Positions 37,979-52,651 of a DNA stretch of 64,000 nucleotides are shown here, in pieces. This DNA comes from Circinella minor (lineage: Eukaryota; Mucoromycota; Mucoromycetes; Mucorales; Lichtheimiaceae): assembly GCA_016758965.1 (NCBI GenBank), contig JAEPRB010000124.1:55658-119657 (forward strand), written 5' to 3'. A program made the position numbers and the translations under genes. The notes under the pieces were generated by a model. It saw only the letters and a program-made list of their open reading frames with translations, had not been told where the DNA came from and made no database searches. Within the stretch, counting starts at the first letter, position 1. Every line of letters begins with the position of its first letter.

Positions 37979-40900
37979 ATGTCTTCGCCTAAACAGACGC
38001 CATTACCCAACATACGGTAAATAGACAACAACACAAACGAACTTGTTGGTCGTTGACCAAATGGCTATATATGAATATATGAATTCTGTTACTAAGTTTT
38101 CTTCTTTTCTTTTTCTTTAGGCCACCTAATTCGGCAACCCAACCACCACTTTCACAACCCCCATTATCGTCGTCAGGTTCTTTACCACCTTCGTCGTCTT
38201 CGTCCGGTTCACCTTTTGGTCAACAACAACTTCCATTACCGATCTCTTCTAGTAGTGGATCTTCACGTCCATCACTTCCAGCAACTACTTCGCGTCCATT
38301 ACCACCTCATAGTATGTCTGGTAGTGACATGCCTCCACCACCACCTTACCATAATAATAGTCCGGCCATGTCTTCACCGAGTCCCATGGCTTCATCGTAC
38401 TCTAATACACAATCTATGCCAAGTTTACCATCGCCAAACACATTACCTGGATCAGGTGGTAGAAACAATAACAACAATAATACCAATAGTAGTAGTAATC
38501 CGCCAAATTCTTCAAAACCTTCATTGCCACCCATTCCACCGCCACCTTCTGTGCGCGGTAGCGGCGCGCCGGCTTTGGCATCGTCTTCATCGTCATATAA
38601 TGAAGGTGGCTCATTACCACCACGATCACAGGCTGCTAGTCCACCCGCTCCTATTATAACACAGCAGCAATCACAGTCTACTGGTAGTAGACAACCACAA
38701 CAAACTTCTTCAACTGCATCCACAACTAATACTACTGCTACTTCTACAAGTAACAATAACACTAGTACTAATAACACTAGTAATAATACAAACAATAATA
38801 ATACAGGGGGTTATAGACCATTGAATGTACGTGATGCATTGACTTACTTAGACCAAGTCAAGGTCCAGTTTTCAGCCCATCCTGATGTATACAATCAATT
38901 CTTGGACATCATGAAGGACTTTAAAAGTCAAGCGTAAGTTGTTTTTTTTTCACTCTCCACCTTCTACACCCCTCTCCCCACCGCCCAATCTACATCCCTT
39001 TCCCCCTTCTTTATGGATTTTAAAAAAAAAAGAAAATTAATCGTCCGCCCTTTTCTTTTTTTTCTGTTCTACACAAATATAAATATAAAAATAACAATTA
39101 ATTAACGTTACTTGGACAACACATCAAATTTATAGCATTGATACACCTGGCGTGATCGAACGTGTTTCTATTTTATTCAATGGTCATCCGGAATTGATTT
39201 CTGGATTCAATACATTTTTACCGCCTGGATATCGTATTGAATGTTCCAGTGATCCAAACGAGCCTGATATTATCAAAGTTACAACACCATCTGGTATAAC
39301 ACATAAAAGAACTTCACGGCCTGCTGGTAATACACCTAATACTGTTGTTCCTCCACCTCCACCACCTTCTATGCAACAACAAAGAAGAGAACAAGAATTA
39401 GTTCATGGTGTTCCACCTCCACCAGTGCCTCATCAACAGCAACCACCATTACCAGCTGGATCTTATTATCAGCCACCTTATGCTCATGTACATCCTCATC
39501 ACCCTCATCATCCACAACAGCAACGTCAACATCAACCTCCAGCATCTACTCCAGCATCTATCCCACCTCCACCTCCTCAATCTTTACCACCTTCCATGTC
39601 GCAACAGCACCCAATGCATACAGCATCTTTACCACCACATCAGCAACCGCCACCACCACCACAGCAACAACCTGTTACTACTTCAGCACATGGTACCTAT
39701 ATGCCATCTGCAGCGGCAACAAATAGTAGTACTGCGACTTCGAGAAGACCACCACCGCCGACACTTAATAGTCAAGTTCATGATCAACCAGATCAAGCTC
39801 ATATGAATGGAAATGCAAGTGCAAGTAGTGGAGGAGCAGGAGGTACTCGAAGAGCTCCAGTGGAATTCAACCATGCAATTAATTATGTGAATAAGATCAA
39901 GGTAAGTGAATATTAATTAGTTAGTCAGTGTGTGTTGTGTGGCAACAGAGCGCAAGATGAAAAAAAAAGTGACACAGTCTTATTTCTGTTTTCGGTTGAA
40001 CATAGAACCGGTATGCTGGTGACCCTGAAACATATAAACAATTTTTGGAGATATTACAAACATATCAAAAAGAACGGAAACCAATTCAAGAGGTAAGTAT
40101 TATAAAGAATCGTAAAATATCAATGATAGTTAAAAACTATAAAGCTAATATAGTATTATATTAGGTTTATACTCATGTTCAATATTTGTTCAATGGTGCA
40201 CCTGATCTTCTTCATGAATTTAAACAATTTTTACCAGAAATTACCGGCCAGCCTGCACCCGATTTCTTGGATGAAGTTGAACCTGCTTATATGGGTACCA
40301 AACGACTCTATGGTACACCATCACAAAGTCAAGGTTATTTACCCCCTGGTAAAAAGAAAAAGACGGGAGTAAGTATCTTTTTTTTTCATGCCAGAAAGTT
40401 ATTTACATCCGTTTATTAAAAATATATTTTTTTCTCTTTTTATTTTTAGCCAAAGCGAAAGGGTCAGAAAGTGGGTATGGAAGAAGATTTAATTGCTGGT
40501 TATCCAGCATCTGCCTATTTCGACCCAGCACGACCTACCATTTCTACAGAAGAAGTCGAGTTATTTGAACAAATACGAAAACATATTGGGAACAAACCTT
40601 CTTACGAAGAATTCTTGAAAACATTAAACTTGTTTACTCAACAGATAATTGATGCTGATATATTGATGAAACAAGTAGAAGGATTTTTAGGCAACGATCG
40701 AGATTTGTTTGAGTGGTTCAAGACTGTAGTAGCAGTGGATTTGAAGGATCAAGTGATTGAGCGACCTGCTGTAATTATTCCTAAACCTGACCTAAACCAT
40801 TGTAAAACGGTTGAAAGTAGTCCAAGTTATCGGCTTGTATCTAAAGAGGTAATAATAACAGTTTCTATATAATGGGGTGTATGTATGTGCGTATGTTCAA

Positions 40901-43900
40901 GTAAAAAATGTTTACTTATATATTTTTCCTTTTTGTATATCTTAGTGGCAAAATCAACCTTGTTCCGGCCGTGATCAACTTTGTTGGGAAGTTCTTAATG
41001 ATGAATATGTATCGCATCCAATCTGGGCTAGTGAAGATAGCGGTTTTGTTGCATCCAAGAAAAATCAATATGAAGAAGCAATGCATCGTTGTGAAGAGGA
41101 ACGGTAAGAATGAAATTAAGGAGAGCGGGGGAATATATATTATCACTAGCGTTAGGATTTGTGAAAAAAGTATGACTTATAATTACATGCATTGTTACTT
41201 TTAGATATGATTATGATTTGAATATCGACGCCAATCTTAATAGTATTGCTCTTTTGGAACCATTAGCCAAGAAGTTAGAAACGATGACATTGGAAGAAAA
41301 GGCAGCATTCAGATTGGGTCCTGGTCTCGGCGGCCAATCTGTTACAATTTATGAGCGTATTATTAAAAAGGTGTATGATGATGAACGTGGAAAAGAAGTT
41401 ATTGAAATGCTCTATTCAAATCCTTCTCGCGTTGTTCCCATTCTATTGAAACGTTTATCTCAAAAAGATGAAGAATGGCGAAAAGCACAGGTGAGTAATT
41501 TTGGTTGTATAGTTGAAATAAGGAGGGAGATAAAAAAAAGATGGGATCTTTTGAGACCAGAAGAAAAACGAAACTAATGTTTAATAAAATAAATAAATAG
41601 CACGAGTGGAATAAAGCATGGCGAGAAATGGATGCGAAGAATTTCTATCGTGCTTTAGATTATCAAGGCATGACATTTAAGAGCAATGATAGGAAATCCA
41701 TGACAGTCAAGGCTTTGGTAAATGAGGTTGAAACTCTTCATGATGAACACAAGGACAAAGATAGAGCAAATGCTAAGAAGAAGAAGAAAGAACGCGTTTA
41801 TCCATTACAATTCAGCTTCCCAGATGAAGATGTTTTCAAGGATGTGACTCGTCTGATATTTTCTTTTATTGAAAAACAAAATGGGTTCAGTAGTGGTGAT
41901 CGAACCAAAATTCGGACATTTATCAAACTCTTTATTCCATTATTCTTTCATGTGGGTGACGTTGTACCAGAAGGATTTTCAGTAGAGACCGAAGATGAAG
42001 ATGATGGTTCAGCCGATGACGATGATGAAGGCCAATCAGTTAATACAGAAGATTCCGACGCAGACATGGACGCAATCCGATCACCAAGAGACCGACGAAG
42101 TAGATCACCATCCGGTGGTACAACAAGACGACGGAACGGTCGGAATCGAGCCGATGATACCGATCCGTCGGCCGATCTTTTGCGTGGCGTTCTAACCAAA
42201 AACAAGAACACAACATCCACATCACCTGACGATAGCGAGAGATTTGATAAATCACCCTCAGCTCAACGCGACACATCAACAACACCTGCACCAGAAGAAG
42301 GTGACGAATCAGAAGCAGATCACCGTGACGAGTCTTTTGATGATACCAAACCTATCAAGACTGAAGAACAATCATCCGAAGACGAGCGTGGAAATGTAAA
42401 CAATAAGGATAATGATAATAATATTACAACATCATCCCCTCAAGAGATGAACGTTGATGAACAGCCATTTAATGATACTTCAAAAACAACTGAAGAAAAC
42501 CAGTTTAAAAAGAGTAACGATATTAATGGTGGTCAAAGCCCTGAAGGAGACCGATTGTTTGCAGCAGCAGCAGCAGCTACTGCACCCAATGTCAACAAGA
42601 GAACAAATTATAATTTCTTTTGTAATAATGTATTTTACAGTTTCTTCCGGTTATATCAACTTATATATGAACGTTTAAACAAAATGAAAACACTTGATAA
42701 AGCTATGAAGGCTAATCCTACCAAGGGCAAAAGAATCAACAAAGTGGCGTCCGAGTTGGGTCTTTATACCAGTCGTTTTGCCGGTAAGTTTTTTATTTGA
42801 TAGATTTAAGTCGAAATAAGGAAAAAAACAGTAACTAATTGGATAAATGGGTACTTTGTAGACATTGATATATCAATTGGATACTATAACGCTGTACTTG
42901 ATCTTATTGATCGCTTCTTTGATGGTGATTTTGATCAAAATTTATTCGAAGAAAAGGCACGATATATTTTCGTTACAGATGCTTATGTTCTTTTTACTAT
43001 TGACAAGTTAATACAGTCTACTATTAAACAGGTAAGTTATTTTTGGGATGAACGGAATACATATACATATACATATATAAATATAAATATTTATGTGTCT
43101 TTTTTGTTTGTTTTATTCATTTTAACACTTTTTTTTTAAAAAAAAAGATTCAATCCATGTCTATTGATGAAAAATGTCTTGAATTAATGGACTTGTTCCG
43201 CAGCGATCAGAATTTAGAATCAACATGTCCAAGAATCACATCTGTCTATCGATTACGGGCTGAAGATGTTGTTGGGTCGGATGAAAATCTTTTTAAAATG
43301 AACTATGTAAGTAAACTTTCTAATCAGAGAAAAAGTGTGTGTGTGTGTGTGTGTGTCCAATGTAACATGGGACACCTTATTAATAATTTGTTGCTTGTTT
43401 GTTTTCATTTATGTAGAACACGGAAACTCATAACTTGACCATTCAAATACTTGATAAAGATGATGATATGCTTGAACCTTCTTCTCAAGATCATTATGAA
43501 AATTATGTTGCTAGTTATATGGATTGGGCTAATTCAACTGAAGGAATTGATACATCAAAAATGCATCCATCATTTTTACGACGGTATGTTTATTTGCTAT
43601 TGGTATTATTTTATTGAAGAGTTGAGATAAAAATGTATAAGATATGGGTACTAAATGGAATATAATATAATATTATTCAATATAGAAATTGGAAACCAAA
43701 TGATCGACATTTAAATAAGATCACGGTACAATCGCAGTTACAGTACAAGGTTTCTCAGGAGAACTATCATATGTATTACATCATCGGATCCGAAGACGCT
43801 TTTGTACGACCCCCAATAAGTGAGGATGATGAAACAACAAAAGAAAAAATTGAAAAAGAGCGGAAGGAGAAATGGCGCCACTGGCTTGAATCTCGATCCA

Positions 43901-43980
43901 CTGGATGGTCTAAAGATATCGAATCAGATGAAGCATATAATTCTATGGAATCAAATGCTCTCAAGTTATTAACTGAATAA
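37979..43980 (+). CDS. SIN3: SIN3 transcriptional corepressor
   Basis: Scaffold of the Sin3-Rpd3 histone deacetylase complex in the nucleus. Thirteen exons: 37979-38016, 38121-38933, 39136-39901, 40006-40092, 40165-40368, 40450-40848, 40946-41103, 41205-41490, 41601-42783, 42862-43031, 43148-43306, 43417-43583, 43686-43980; the sum is 1575 codons (1574 aa). Order: Pro/Ser/Asn-rich N-terminus; PAH1 about 245-310 ([16 protein letters not shown] ... [13 protein letters not shown]); Pro/Gln-rich linker; PAH2 about 520-600 ([15 protein letters not shown] ... [12 protein letters not shown]); PAH3 about 655-720; the HDAC-interaction region about 755-880 ([18 protein letters not shown] ... CWEVLND); an acidic Ser/Asp-rich insertion about 1030-1210; and a C-terminal Sin3 region. 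The first exon, [12 protein letters not shown], was chosen because its splice restores frame into the Pro-rich exon. Confidence 0.95.
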
Positions 43981-46900
43981 CTCACCTCTTTTCTTCTTCC
44001 ATTACAAAAATATATCTTTTTCCTGTCTTTCCTAAAAATTTAGCATTTTAACACAACACAAACAATCACATTATACACACACATTACTACTATTACTCTC
44101 TATATAAAAATTGAAGCATAAACAACATGTCTTTATGGTGGATGAAAAGAATAATCGGTCATTTATATACACATTCTTATCTCTGTATGTTGCATATTTT
44201 TAAAGATGACGTGCTTTTTTGTTTTCTTTGAAAAATTCCCTTTTTCCCTATATTTGAACTTTATTTCCACCCTATCTTTTCTTTTTCTTTATACTTTCGT
44301 GATATTAATATGTCTAAAAAACGAAAATCAGAAAATAATAATACATTAACCAGTAGTTCGTTTATAACAGTATGAGACAATGAGTTGTCAGCAACTTGTA
44401 AAGCAAGCATTCGACTGTTGCTCTTCACTATTTTTTTTCAGAAGAGACGCTTGCTGAACTCTTTTGTCTTTGTTTAAAGTACTTCGTTTATATATATATT
44501 TATCTATCCTCATGGCAACATGGTCATTTTTTGATATGCTAACCAATTGGTATATACTAATTGACCATCTGTTCTTTACTGCTCTATCATTATCATTATG
44601 CATCAAATTGTCTTGGAGTCCAATATACAAGTCAAGATAAAATATAGTATCACTTGAATATTTATATGAGCTACTGTATCCATAATGTGTGGTAAGAAAG
44701 TTGATCATATGCCCATAAGCGCTGGTTCCTATAGTCTTCTTAATAAGCACAATTTTTTTAAACTTTAATCTATTCTCTTTATAATGCTGTAAGACTATAT
44801 ATCAAAGCAACCAAGATACATTAATATGAGCTGTCATATTTAATCTTGTACAGTTTAAGTTAATTATATGTGGTGTTACAGTATTTTCTGTGGTTGCAAA
44901 CTTGGCCTCAAAAGTTAAGTTGGTATTACGGGAACTGATATTCACATATGGAGAGTAACCTGTTTAGCTAGAAGATTTACTGTAGTACAGAGTTCTTGAA
45001 GATATAATGTACCAGATCACAACAATAGTATGATTGTCACTCATATAATCTACAGTAAATACGTACAGCCCTCAGAGTTTTTAGTCTGTTCCCCCTAATT
45101 TATTAATATCATACCGTCTAAATAAACCACAGATAATTATGTTTTATATTTAGTACGGTCATAAATTCTAATTCTTACAACATAACATTTATATAAATCA
45201 CAATCATAAAATGCTAATTCATATTATGTATCGAGACCATTAATAGTTTTTCTCGATGATGCACTCCAAAATGTTGGGAAGTAAATTATACCCTGGGGCG
45301 GTTCATATGGAGATTTTCAAAACTACACGGCTGGGAACTTCAGAACTAGATGTTATTTGCCTCAAAAAAACGGTACGTATCGGCGCTGAAACTGACAATC
45401 CTTTCTTTCCATTCGTGTCTTTAGGAGTATTTAGACCTGACTGTTTTGGGAACGAGTGCAGTTGAGAGTGTTTAGTGGGTCGTCAAGCATACTGTACTGA
45501 CGTATAGTAGCTTCATTGCACTTTGAATATCTTGAAATGAGTGTTGACAAGAATTTATGGCTCTTTTTTTTAAATACTTTGCATACGTATAAACTTTTCT
45601 TTCTAAATGTAAAAGATATTTTAGATACCATTTATATGAATCACTCGCAATTTTATATCCCATAATACAAACATTCAATATTGCGCCGTTGTTGAATTTA
45701 GCCTTTTTTCTTTTGACATTGATAGAGGATGTCCATTGATTTACCCCGACGCATAGATAAAACTTATTGTCATGGTAATGGAATGCCACAGCTTAATTTA
45801 GGTTTGAGAAGGAATGTTGCAATCTATAGTTTTTTTTTTCTTTTTCACATGTACTTTCAGTTACTTGTAACTTTATTCTTTATTTTTTGTATGTCTTTTT
45901 ACTTTTTTTTTTTTTGCTATCATACAGTGGCCTCTCTCATGTTGCTAATTTTGTTTATAACCTTTTATTTTTACTATAGCTGTTCGGTTTTTCCTCATTC
46001 ACTTGTAACCATGCGCGTAAGGGTAGTGTCGCCAGTGTAGACCTTCAAGCGCAACAATTATGACTTTTTGAATTTTCCTGGCTTTATCACTTAAGCCTGA
46101 TAAGACATCTGGTGTATCCTCGCAAGTCATCTATTCAATGGCGAACTTCCGATCTATTTCGCAGTATTAAAACGGTTAACAGTCTCCCATAATTCGTTAT
46201 AAATAAGGTGTTTCCAAGATGTTAAGGTGAGTGAACGTGTACTACCTACTGTATTGGGTCTACATTAGTAGCAGTTGGTGCATGAATTCTTTTTTAACCG
46301 CGCATAATTGTGAACCACATGGTGTATGTCACTAAGGTGAGTAATGGACTAATTTTCTTTTATGAAACTTTCCATTATATCAGTTGCTTTTTATGATACT
46401 ATTTTAAATGAAATGTAAATTCTTTTAATAAAAAAATAATATTTATATTGTTTTTGTCATACTTTGACATATTTCTATATAGATATTCTGGTTGACTTGA
46501 CCTTAGCCTGTGTCAATCCTATTACCTACAATAAGGAGAAAGGTAGAGCACAACTTAGTTGATCCGACATATAGGTGGCAGCGTAAGTGATCCAACATGT
46601 AGTAATCGGGAACAAAGTGAGGGAGATGAGCGAATGGATGTGAATGCGCTTATTAAGTGAGCGAGTGGAACAAGTGTAGTTTTATTTTATATGTACTAGA
46701 GATATAGCGGTTAATTTATCTATTTCAAATCTATAATAGTGGTTGATCATATATTCAGAAGCAATCAGCTGACAGGGGATGCGATGAGAAACTGTGTCAA
46801 TGGAACAGCCATTAGTGTTCAGCTTTTTTTTCTGAAAAAAAATGCTATTCTGAGAAGAGGATTTCTGTGATTTCCTGGTTATTAGGGTGATTCCTTTTAA

Positions 46901-47899
46901 CCACACTCTTCTTGACAGTGCAGTTTCTCCGGATTGGCTCCTTTTTAATTACTGCCCCATTTGATTGATTACTGTGCTTGTCGTATCGCAATGTGTCATT
47001 GTAGTGGATATATCTCCAGGTTTGGTACCGTAAGTTTATTTTGTTTTTTGATAATGAAGACGAGATAGAGTACTGAATAAGTAGAGATGAAGGAATGGAC
47101 GTGAAGAAAATAATTTACGCGTTTTATTTTGTATAATAGATAGAAACAATCAACAAGACGAAAGGAAAACTGTATTTGGTCGGGGCAAGGATTGGGAAAT
47201 GTTATATGGCGAACAACTAAAAGGCATGTAATACAGTTTCTCTCGATTTGGTGTATACTCTTTATTCTTCAAGAAATAAGGGTGTATAGGTATTATTTAA
47301 TATAATAAACAACACACAGTAATAATTTGATTACAAAGCGTATTTTTGAAGTAAATGGGTTCTACGTCTTAATTAGTAAACACCGTTCGGAGTGTTATTT
47401 AATATTTCTGTAGGTAGAAATCAAAAATAATGACAATAATTCAGAATACTTTTAACTTTTACTTACAATTTATATTTCCTAATGTTAGCATTATAGTAAT
47501 CAAGATACTATTTATAAAACATTTTCTGCATGGGGCTACATAATCAAAGATTTTTATTAGAAAAGAACAGTGATTTAATTCCTGTTTCAACAAAAAAAAA
47601 ACATCTAATCGCTTGTTAAATTAGCATTCATTTATAGAAGATAAAGAAAAACCTATCGTTCGCGGGGAGATAAAAAAAATGGATTTCTACGCATAAATTA
47701 TATTGAGATCAGATTCCGGGATCAGGACTGTACGTGATCGATCCAAAAAAATACAGAGCCAGCGGAAACACTATTGTATCATGTTGTACACTTGTACTAC
47801 CTGAAAAGAACGTTTACTATAAAAATATATACTTGAAGAAAAGTTTTTTTTTTTTTTTCCTTCACTTTGAACTTTTTTTTAACCGTTTATACCACCACA
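43981..47899. other. Gene-poor region between SIN3 and siderophore transporter
   Basis: Nearly 4 kb of AT-rich DNA. The longest frames are 44388-44750 (-, 120 codons, contains IGTSAYGHMINFLTTHYGY) and 45472-45789 (-, 105 codons). Neither shows a motif that I recognise, and flanking splice sites are not evident; either could be a gene remnant. Directly upstream of the transporter are two AGATAA sites (47639 and 47668) and a CT-rich tract. Confidence 0.35.
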
Positions 47900-50078
47900 A
47901 TGACCATGTCATTTTCGAGGTTACGACCTGGAGCCTTTCGGGAATCGGCTGCAAACACAACATTAGATGATAATGTTGTAAAAAGGAAGCAAGAGAAACT
48001 TGACAAAGAAAGTGTTGTTTCTTCCGTTGAGACCAATCATGCAGAATCATCATCGCAACATCCCCAAGAAGAAATTCCTACCGAAGATGCTCAACGTGGT
48101 GTCAAGAAAGCAGAAGCTGTAACTTTGACCTGGTCTAAGACTACATTAATTGCCGTTTTTGTTAAGTAAGAAATATTTTATTATTATTTGTTGTATTTGT
48201 TTCTGACAATAATATTCATGCAATTGATGATGATGACGTTAATTCTTTTTTCATTAATTTATTTAACAGTGTCTGGTTTCTTTATTTTGTCAACGCATTG
48301 CAGTCCGCAATTTCCTCTAGTTTAATTCCCTTTGTAACCAGTGAATTTTCATCCCATTCACTGATTAATGTGATCTACATTGTCGGAAGTGCCATGTCTG
48401 CTGCTACTTATATCCCTTTGGCAAAGGTTTTAGATGTCTGGGGTCGTGCTGAAGGTTATCTTATTATGTGTATATTTGCTACCTTGGGTTTAATTCTTAT
48501 GGCTACATGTAATAGCCTTGCTACTTTTTGTGCCGCGCATGTATGTTTTAGGATATATACTTTTGAATCAATGCTGCATTAAACAAACAGAACTACGTAC
48601 GTATTTAACTAATAATCAATGCAATATATATTTAGGTTTTCTACTCAGTTGGCTTTGGTGGTATGGTATTTGCTATTGGTATTATTGTATCTGATGCATC
48701 CCACATGAAAAATCGTGCCTTAGCATTCGCTTTTATTAATACTCCATATATCATTACTGCCTTTGCTGGTGCAAAGGCGGCAGAAGGTTTCTATCAAGAT
48801 ATTAGCTGGCGGTGGGGTTATGGTACCTTTGCAATTATATTTCCTGTCGTGGCTGCTCCTATCTTTTTTGTCTTAAAGTATAACCTTCGCAAGGCTGAAA
48901 AGGAAGGCCTTGTTGACAGAGAAGAGTCTGGTCGAACCATTTTTCAAAATATCTGGCATTATTTCATTGAATTCGACAGTATGTATATTTATTTTGTAAT
49001 GGGATAAGTAAATGGCTTATTACTTTTGTTCTGAAATATACATTTAATACGTAACGAAACATTTAGTTGGAGGTGTCATACTGTTCTCAGTCGGTCTCAC
49101 AGTTTTCCTTCTCCCCTTCAACCTTGCCAGTAGCGCACCCAATGGATGGGGATCCGATTATATTATTGCAATGATTGTTGTCGGTTTTGTATTACTCGTC
49201 GCTTTTTCTATATATGAAAAATTTCTTGCTCGTACACCAATGCTTGACATTAGTATTTTGACAGATCGTACCATTGTTGGCGCATGCTTGCTCAATGCGA
49301 CATATATGATCTCATATTATTGCTGGGGCAATTACTTCACATCGTTTTTGCAAGTCGTTAACAATATTACTATTGCAGAAGCTGGTTATATCAGGTTTGT
49401 ACAGTGAAACTAATCATCGAGAAAAAGTATTTGTTAATAAAAAAATAAATCACTAAAATATTATATTAACCTAGTCATACCTTTGAAGTTGTCTCTGGTC
49501 TACTTTTGTTGGGTGTCGGTTACTCGATGCGTAAAACTGGTTATTTCAAATGGCTTTTGTACATTGCTATTCCACTTTATATTTTGGCTCAAGGTTTAAT
49601 GATTTACTTCCGTCGTCCTAACCAATCTGTTGGTTTCCTTGTTATGTGTCAAGTTTTTATCTCGATTGGTGGAAGCGTCTTTATTATGTTAGGACAAGTT
49701 GCTGTATTAGCTGCAGTAGATCATCAACACGTTGCTGTAGCTCTTGCTTTTCTTTATGTTGTTGGCACCATTGGTAGTGCGCTGGGCGCTACTATCTGTG
49801 GTGCTATTTGGTCTAATACATTCCGTCCTGCCCTTATGAACTTTCTTCCTGAATCTGAACTACCCAATATCGTTTATATTTATAGCGATTTAACTACACA
49901 GTTGAGCTATGAGGTCGGATCTCCAACAAGAATAGCAATCCAGGAAGCATACGGATATGCGCAAACAAGAATGCTCGCTGCTGGTACCGCCATTATGGCC
50001 CTTTGTTTTATTTGGACTTTATTGATTAGAAATATTAATCTTACCAAAGTTGAACAAGTCAAAGGGGTTGTCTTTTAA
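47900..50078 (+). CDS. MFS siderophore-iron transporter (Sit1/Arn-like)
   Basis: Proton-coupled uptake of ferric siderophores at the plasma or endosomal membrane. Five exons: 47900-48165, 48270-48540, 48636-48978, 49067-49394, 49475-50078; all phases agree, giving 603 aa, typical for this family. A hydrophilic N-terminus of about 80 residues precedes roughly 14 membrane segments beginning at VWFLYFVNALQSAIS. Landmarks include YIPLAKVLDVWGRAEGYL (family-specific loop 2-3 motif), NTPYIITAFAG, WRWGYG, and late YGYAQTRMLAAG near the last segment. ATG 47900 has a good context (CCACAATGACC); a second ATG follows at 47906. AGATAA sites upstream could bind a GATA-type iron repressor, but that is only a motif match. 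The siderophore transported cannot be inferred. Confidence 0.93.
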
Positions 50079-52651
50079 TAAGCGCATGACTCAAACTTTT
50101 TCCCCATTATCTATAATCTACTTCTTAATAACTATTATTAATAATATTTATACGTAAATAATATCAAAACTATATTTATATAAATAAGATTTTAATTATC
50201 TTATTGAACTTTTGTTATGATATTTACCATTATGATACCAAGAGATTATATAAAGTATATCTAGTAGAGTTTTATTCTTTATAAATATATACTGAATCTT
50301 TAATTCTCAGCAATATATCAAATCAAAATAATAGAGCCAGCAGTTTTTTTTTTTTTTTTTGCGACTGCTGTAGTAGTACATCATTAGTTTATAATAAGGA
50401 TTGCTATTGTTATTATAAATACCTAGTATGTAAGCGTTATTTCCCCCCATTTATAGTCATGTGGTCTGAAATTTAAGTATTGCTTAACTACATTACCGAC
50501 ATAATGGAATCATCAAATGTTAAGCAAGTTTTCCGATTGGCGAATGCGTTTGATCGGGCCTTCTTTCCCTTTTGTTCTCAAGTCGTACAAACAAAAAGAT
50601 CTGATAAAAAAAATCAAAAAAGTTTGGATATTTCCGCTCGTTTTTACACAAGAATCAAGAAATATGCTGTTTGTTTCGATTCGGGGACATACGGTCGAAA
50701 ATTGTGATCTTTTTTTTTTTTACGTTGTTTTTATTCCTGACAAAATAATAAATCAAAGAGAATTTTCCGATAAACAGTTTTTTTGTTGTTGTGCTACTTT
50801 AACCTTTTTTTCCTAGTAATAATATTCAAAATATCATTACACTTGAGTAAAAGAGCGTCCTTGTGATCCTTTTTTTATCAGATCATCTGATTATAGTATT
50901 CTTGTAGTCTGTTGCAGACCAATGTATCTAATAACGAAAATACATATTTATTTCTCTTATCTTTTCACTCAAATGTTTTTTCATTTTATTTTTTTTTTTT
51001 GAAAAATAAAGGGTATATTTTAATGAACACTAATCATCGTCTTGATATATAACTTTATATTGATGGAATTTCAGGCTCTAATAACCGATCATCCCACAAA
51101 TATGTATATCAAAACATTACGAAACATTGATTATTTAGGTTTTTTATCCCGTAAAAGTAATTTATTTATTTAAAAAAATTGGAAAAGCTTCAATTCTCGT
51201 TGAGAAGAAATGAATAATGGGTATGGAAAAGAATCAAGAAAGGGTTTTCGTATGAATACTATAGCAGCACTTTTTTTTTGTCTTACCAGACACAGTCTTC
51301 CTATATACCAATGCCAACCAAAATTTTATGATATAAAGGAAATAGAAGGTAATACAAACAGCTATAAATAAAGCGTTTAATGGTATGTAAGACATTTAGT
51401 TTTTAATAGAAGTCTTTGCTTTAATATTGAATAAAATATTCATAGTAGAATAAAAGTATAGCGCTTATGCTATAGGATCGGGACATAATCCCCGCACTCT
51501 ACCAATGGTATGTGCCCTAGATCAGTAAATATACTGAACACACTGGACGACAACATTGCTGGGTTTTTCACGAAAATGTCATCGAAACCTTGGAAATATG
51601 CCGTTAATGAAGGACTGGAAAAATCAAACTATAATGCTCTTGGAAAACTTTTCCATATATTTTGTTAAAAGAAGTACCGTTACTATAATTAGAGCGAATG
51701 ATTCAACATAAAGAGATTATTCTTAATTAAAGTGATTTGTTAGATAAAAACAAAAATTAGTGATGTTTGGATAATTTAACATGCTATAAATTAATAACAT
51801 GCCATTTTTTTTTATTACCACAGCATGTATTGTTCTTATTATAACGACTTATTAATTAGTTATTTGTTTTACCTTTGTTTGTTGAGTCATTATAATTTAT
51901 CACTCTACAAATATCATATTAAGGCTAAATAAAATGTCATCGACATTTTACATTATTCTTGTTGTCAATTTTATTGATATAATACAAATTAACAAGAGGG
52001 TAATGGTGTATATGTCAACCATGCCCCTTTTACTTTATCATATTTTTAAATCCAAAAAAAAACAAAAAACATAAAAGATAAACGAATAATATAAAGTCAA
52101 CGAGTTAAATGTGATTTCCGGTACTCTACTTATACTGAATACTTATCGTATATAACTTGGCACAATATGTATTATTTTGGACTGAGAATTTGTATAATTT
52201 TGATCAACAAGTGTTATAACATTTATAAAGCTACTGTACTGTATTACTATTATGGTTTCGTACATTTCTCTTCTTGGAATACATTAGGATAACACGATTA
52301 ACAAGTATAAGGTCAAATAAGGAAGTTTACACAAATAAAGCATAAAAGGAAAAATAGAAGATCTATAAAGATGTATTTTATTCAATATGAAACAAATAAA
52401 CAATAAGAAAACGCCACATTGTTTTTTCTATGTTGACCTCAGCCACGCCTGGCAGATCGAACTTCAGTGGTATTCAAAAAAAAAAACATAATCTGTGTAC
52501 TCCAAAACGTCTACAATCCTAAAAAAAAAAATGCTTCATCGCCTACAATTTATATTACTCATCCTGCAACAGCAAAAGACGCCAGTATAATTAAAATCAA
52601 CTTCACCATTCATAAAAATTTTATTTGTGGAACATTCTCTTTCTTTTTTTA
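50079..52651. other. Intergenic, AT-rich
   Basis: No supportable gene. A frame at 50480-50816 (+) is T-rich and motif-free. The stretch near 51475-51530 shows a weak tRNA-like A box on the minus strand but no T arm. The right end adjoins the short MITE. Confidence 0.45.

Noticed and set aside
38346..38795. Minus-strand Val/Leu-rich frame opposite the SIN3 N-terminus
   Set aside because: A shadow of the Asn/Pro/Ser repeats in the SIN3 exon on the plus strand.
44388..44750. 120-codon open frame on the minus strand
   Set aside because: No recognisable motif, no flanking splice support, and AT-rich DNA of this length can hold such a frame by chance. Kept only as a note under the intergenic entry.
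51475..51530. tRNA-like A-box on the minus strand (GGTAGAGTGCGGGG)
   Set aside because: There is no T arm with a GTTCGA-type box and no acceptor stem pairing; at best a degenerate tRNA-derived fragment.
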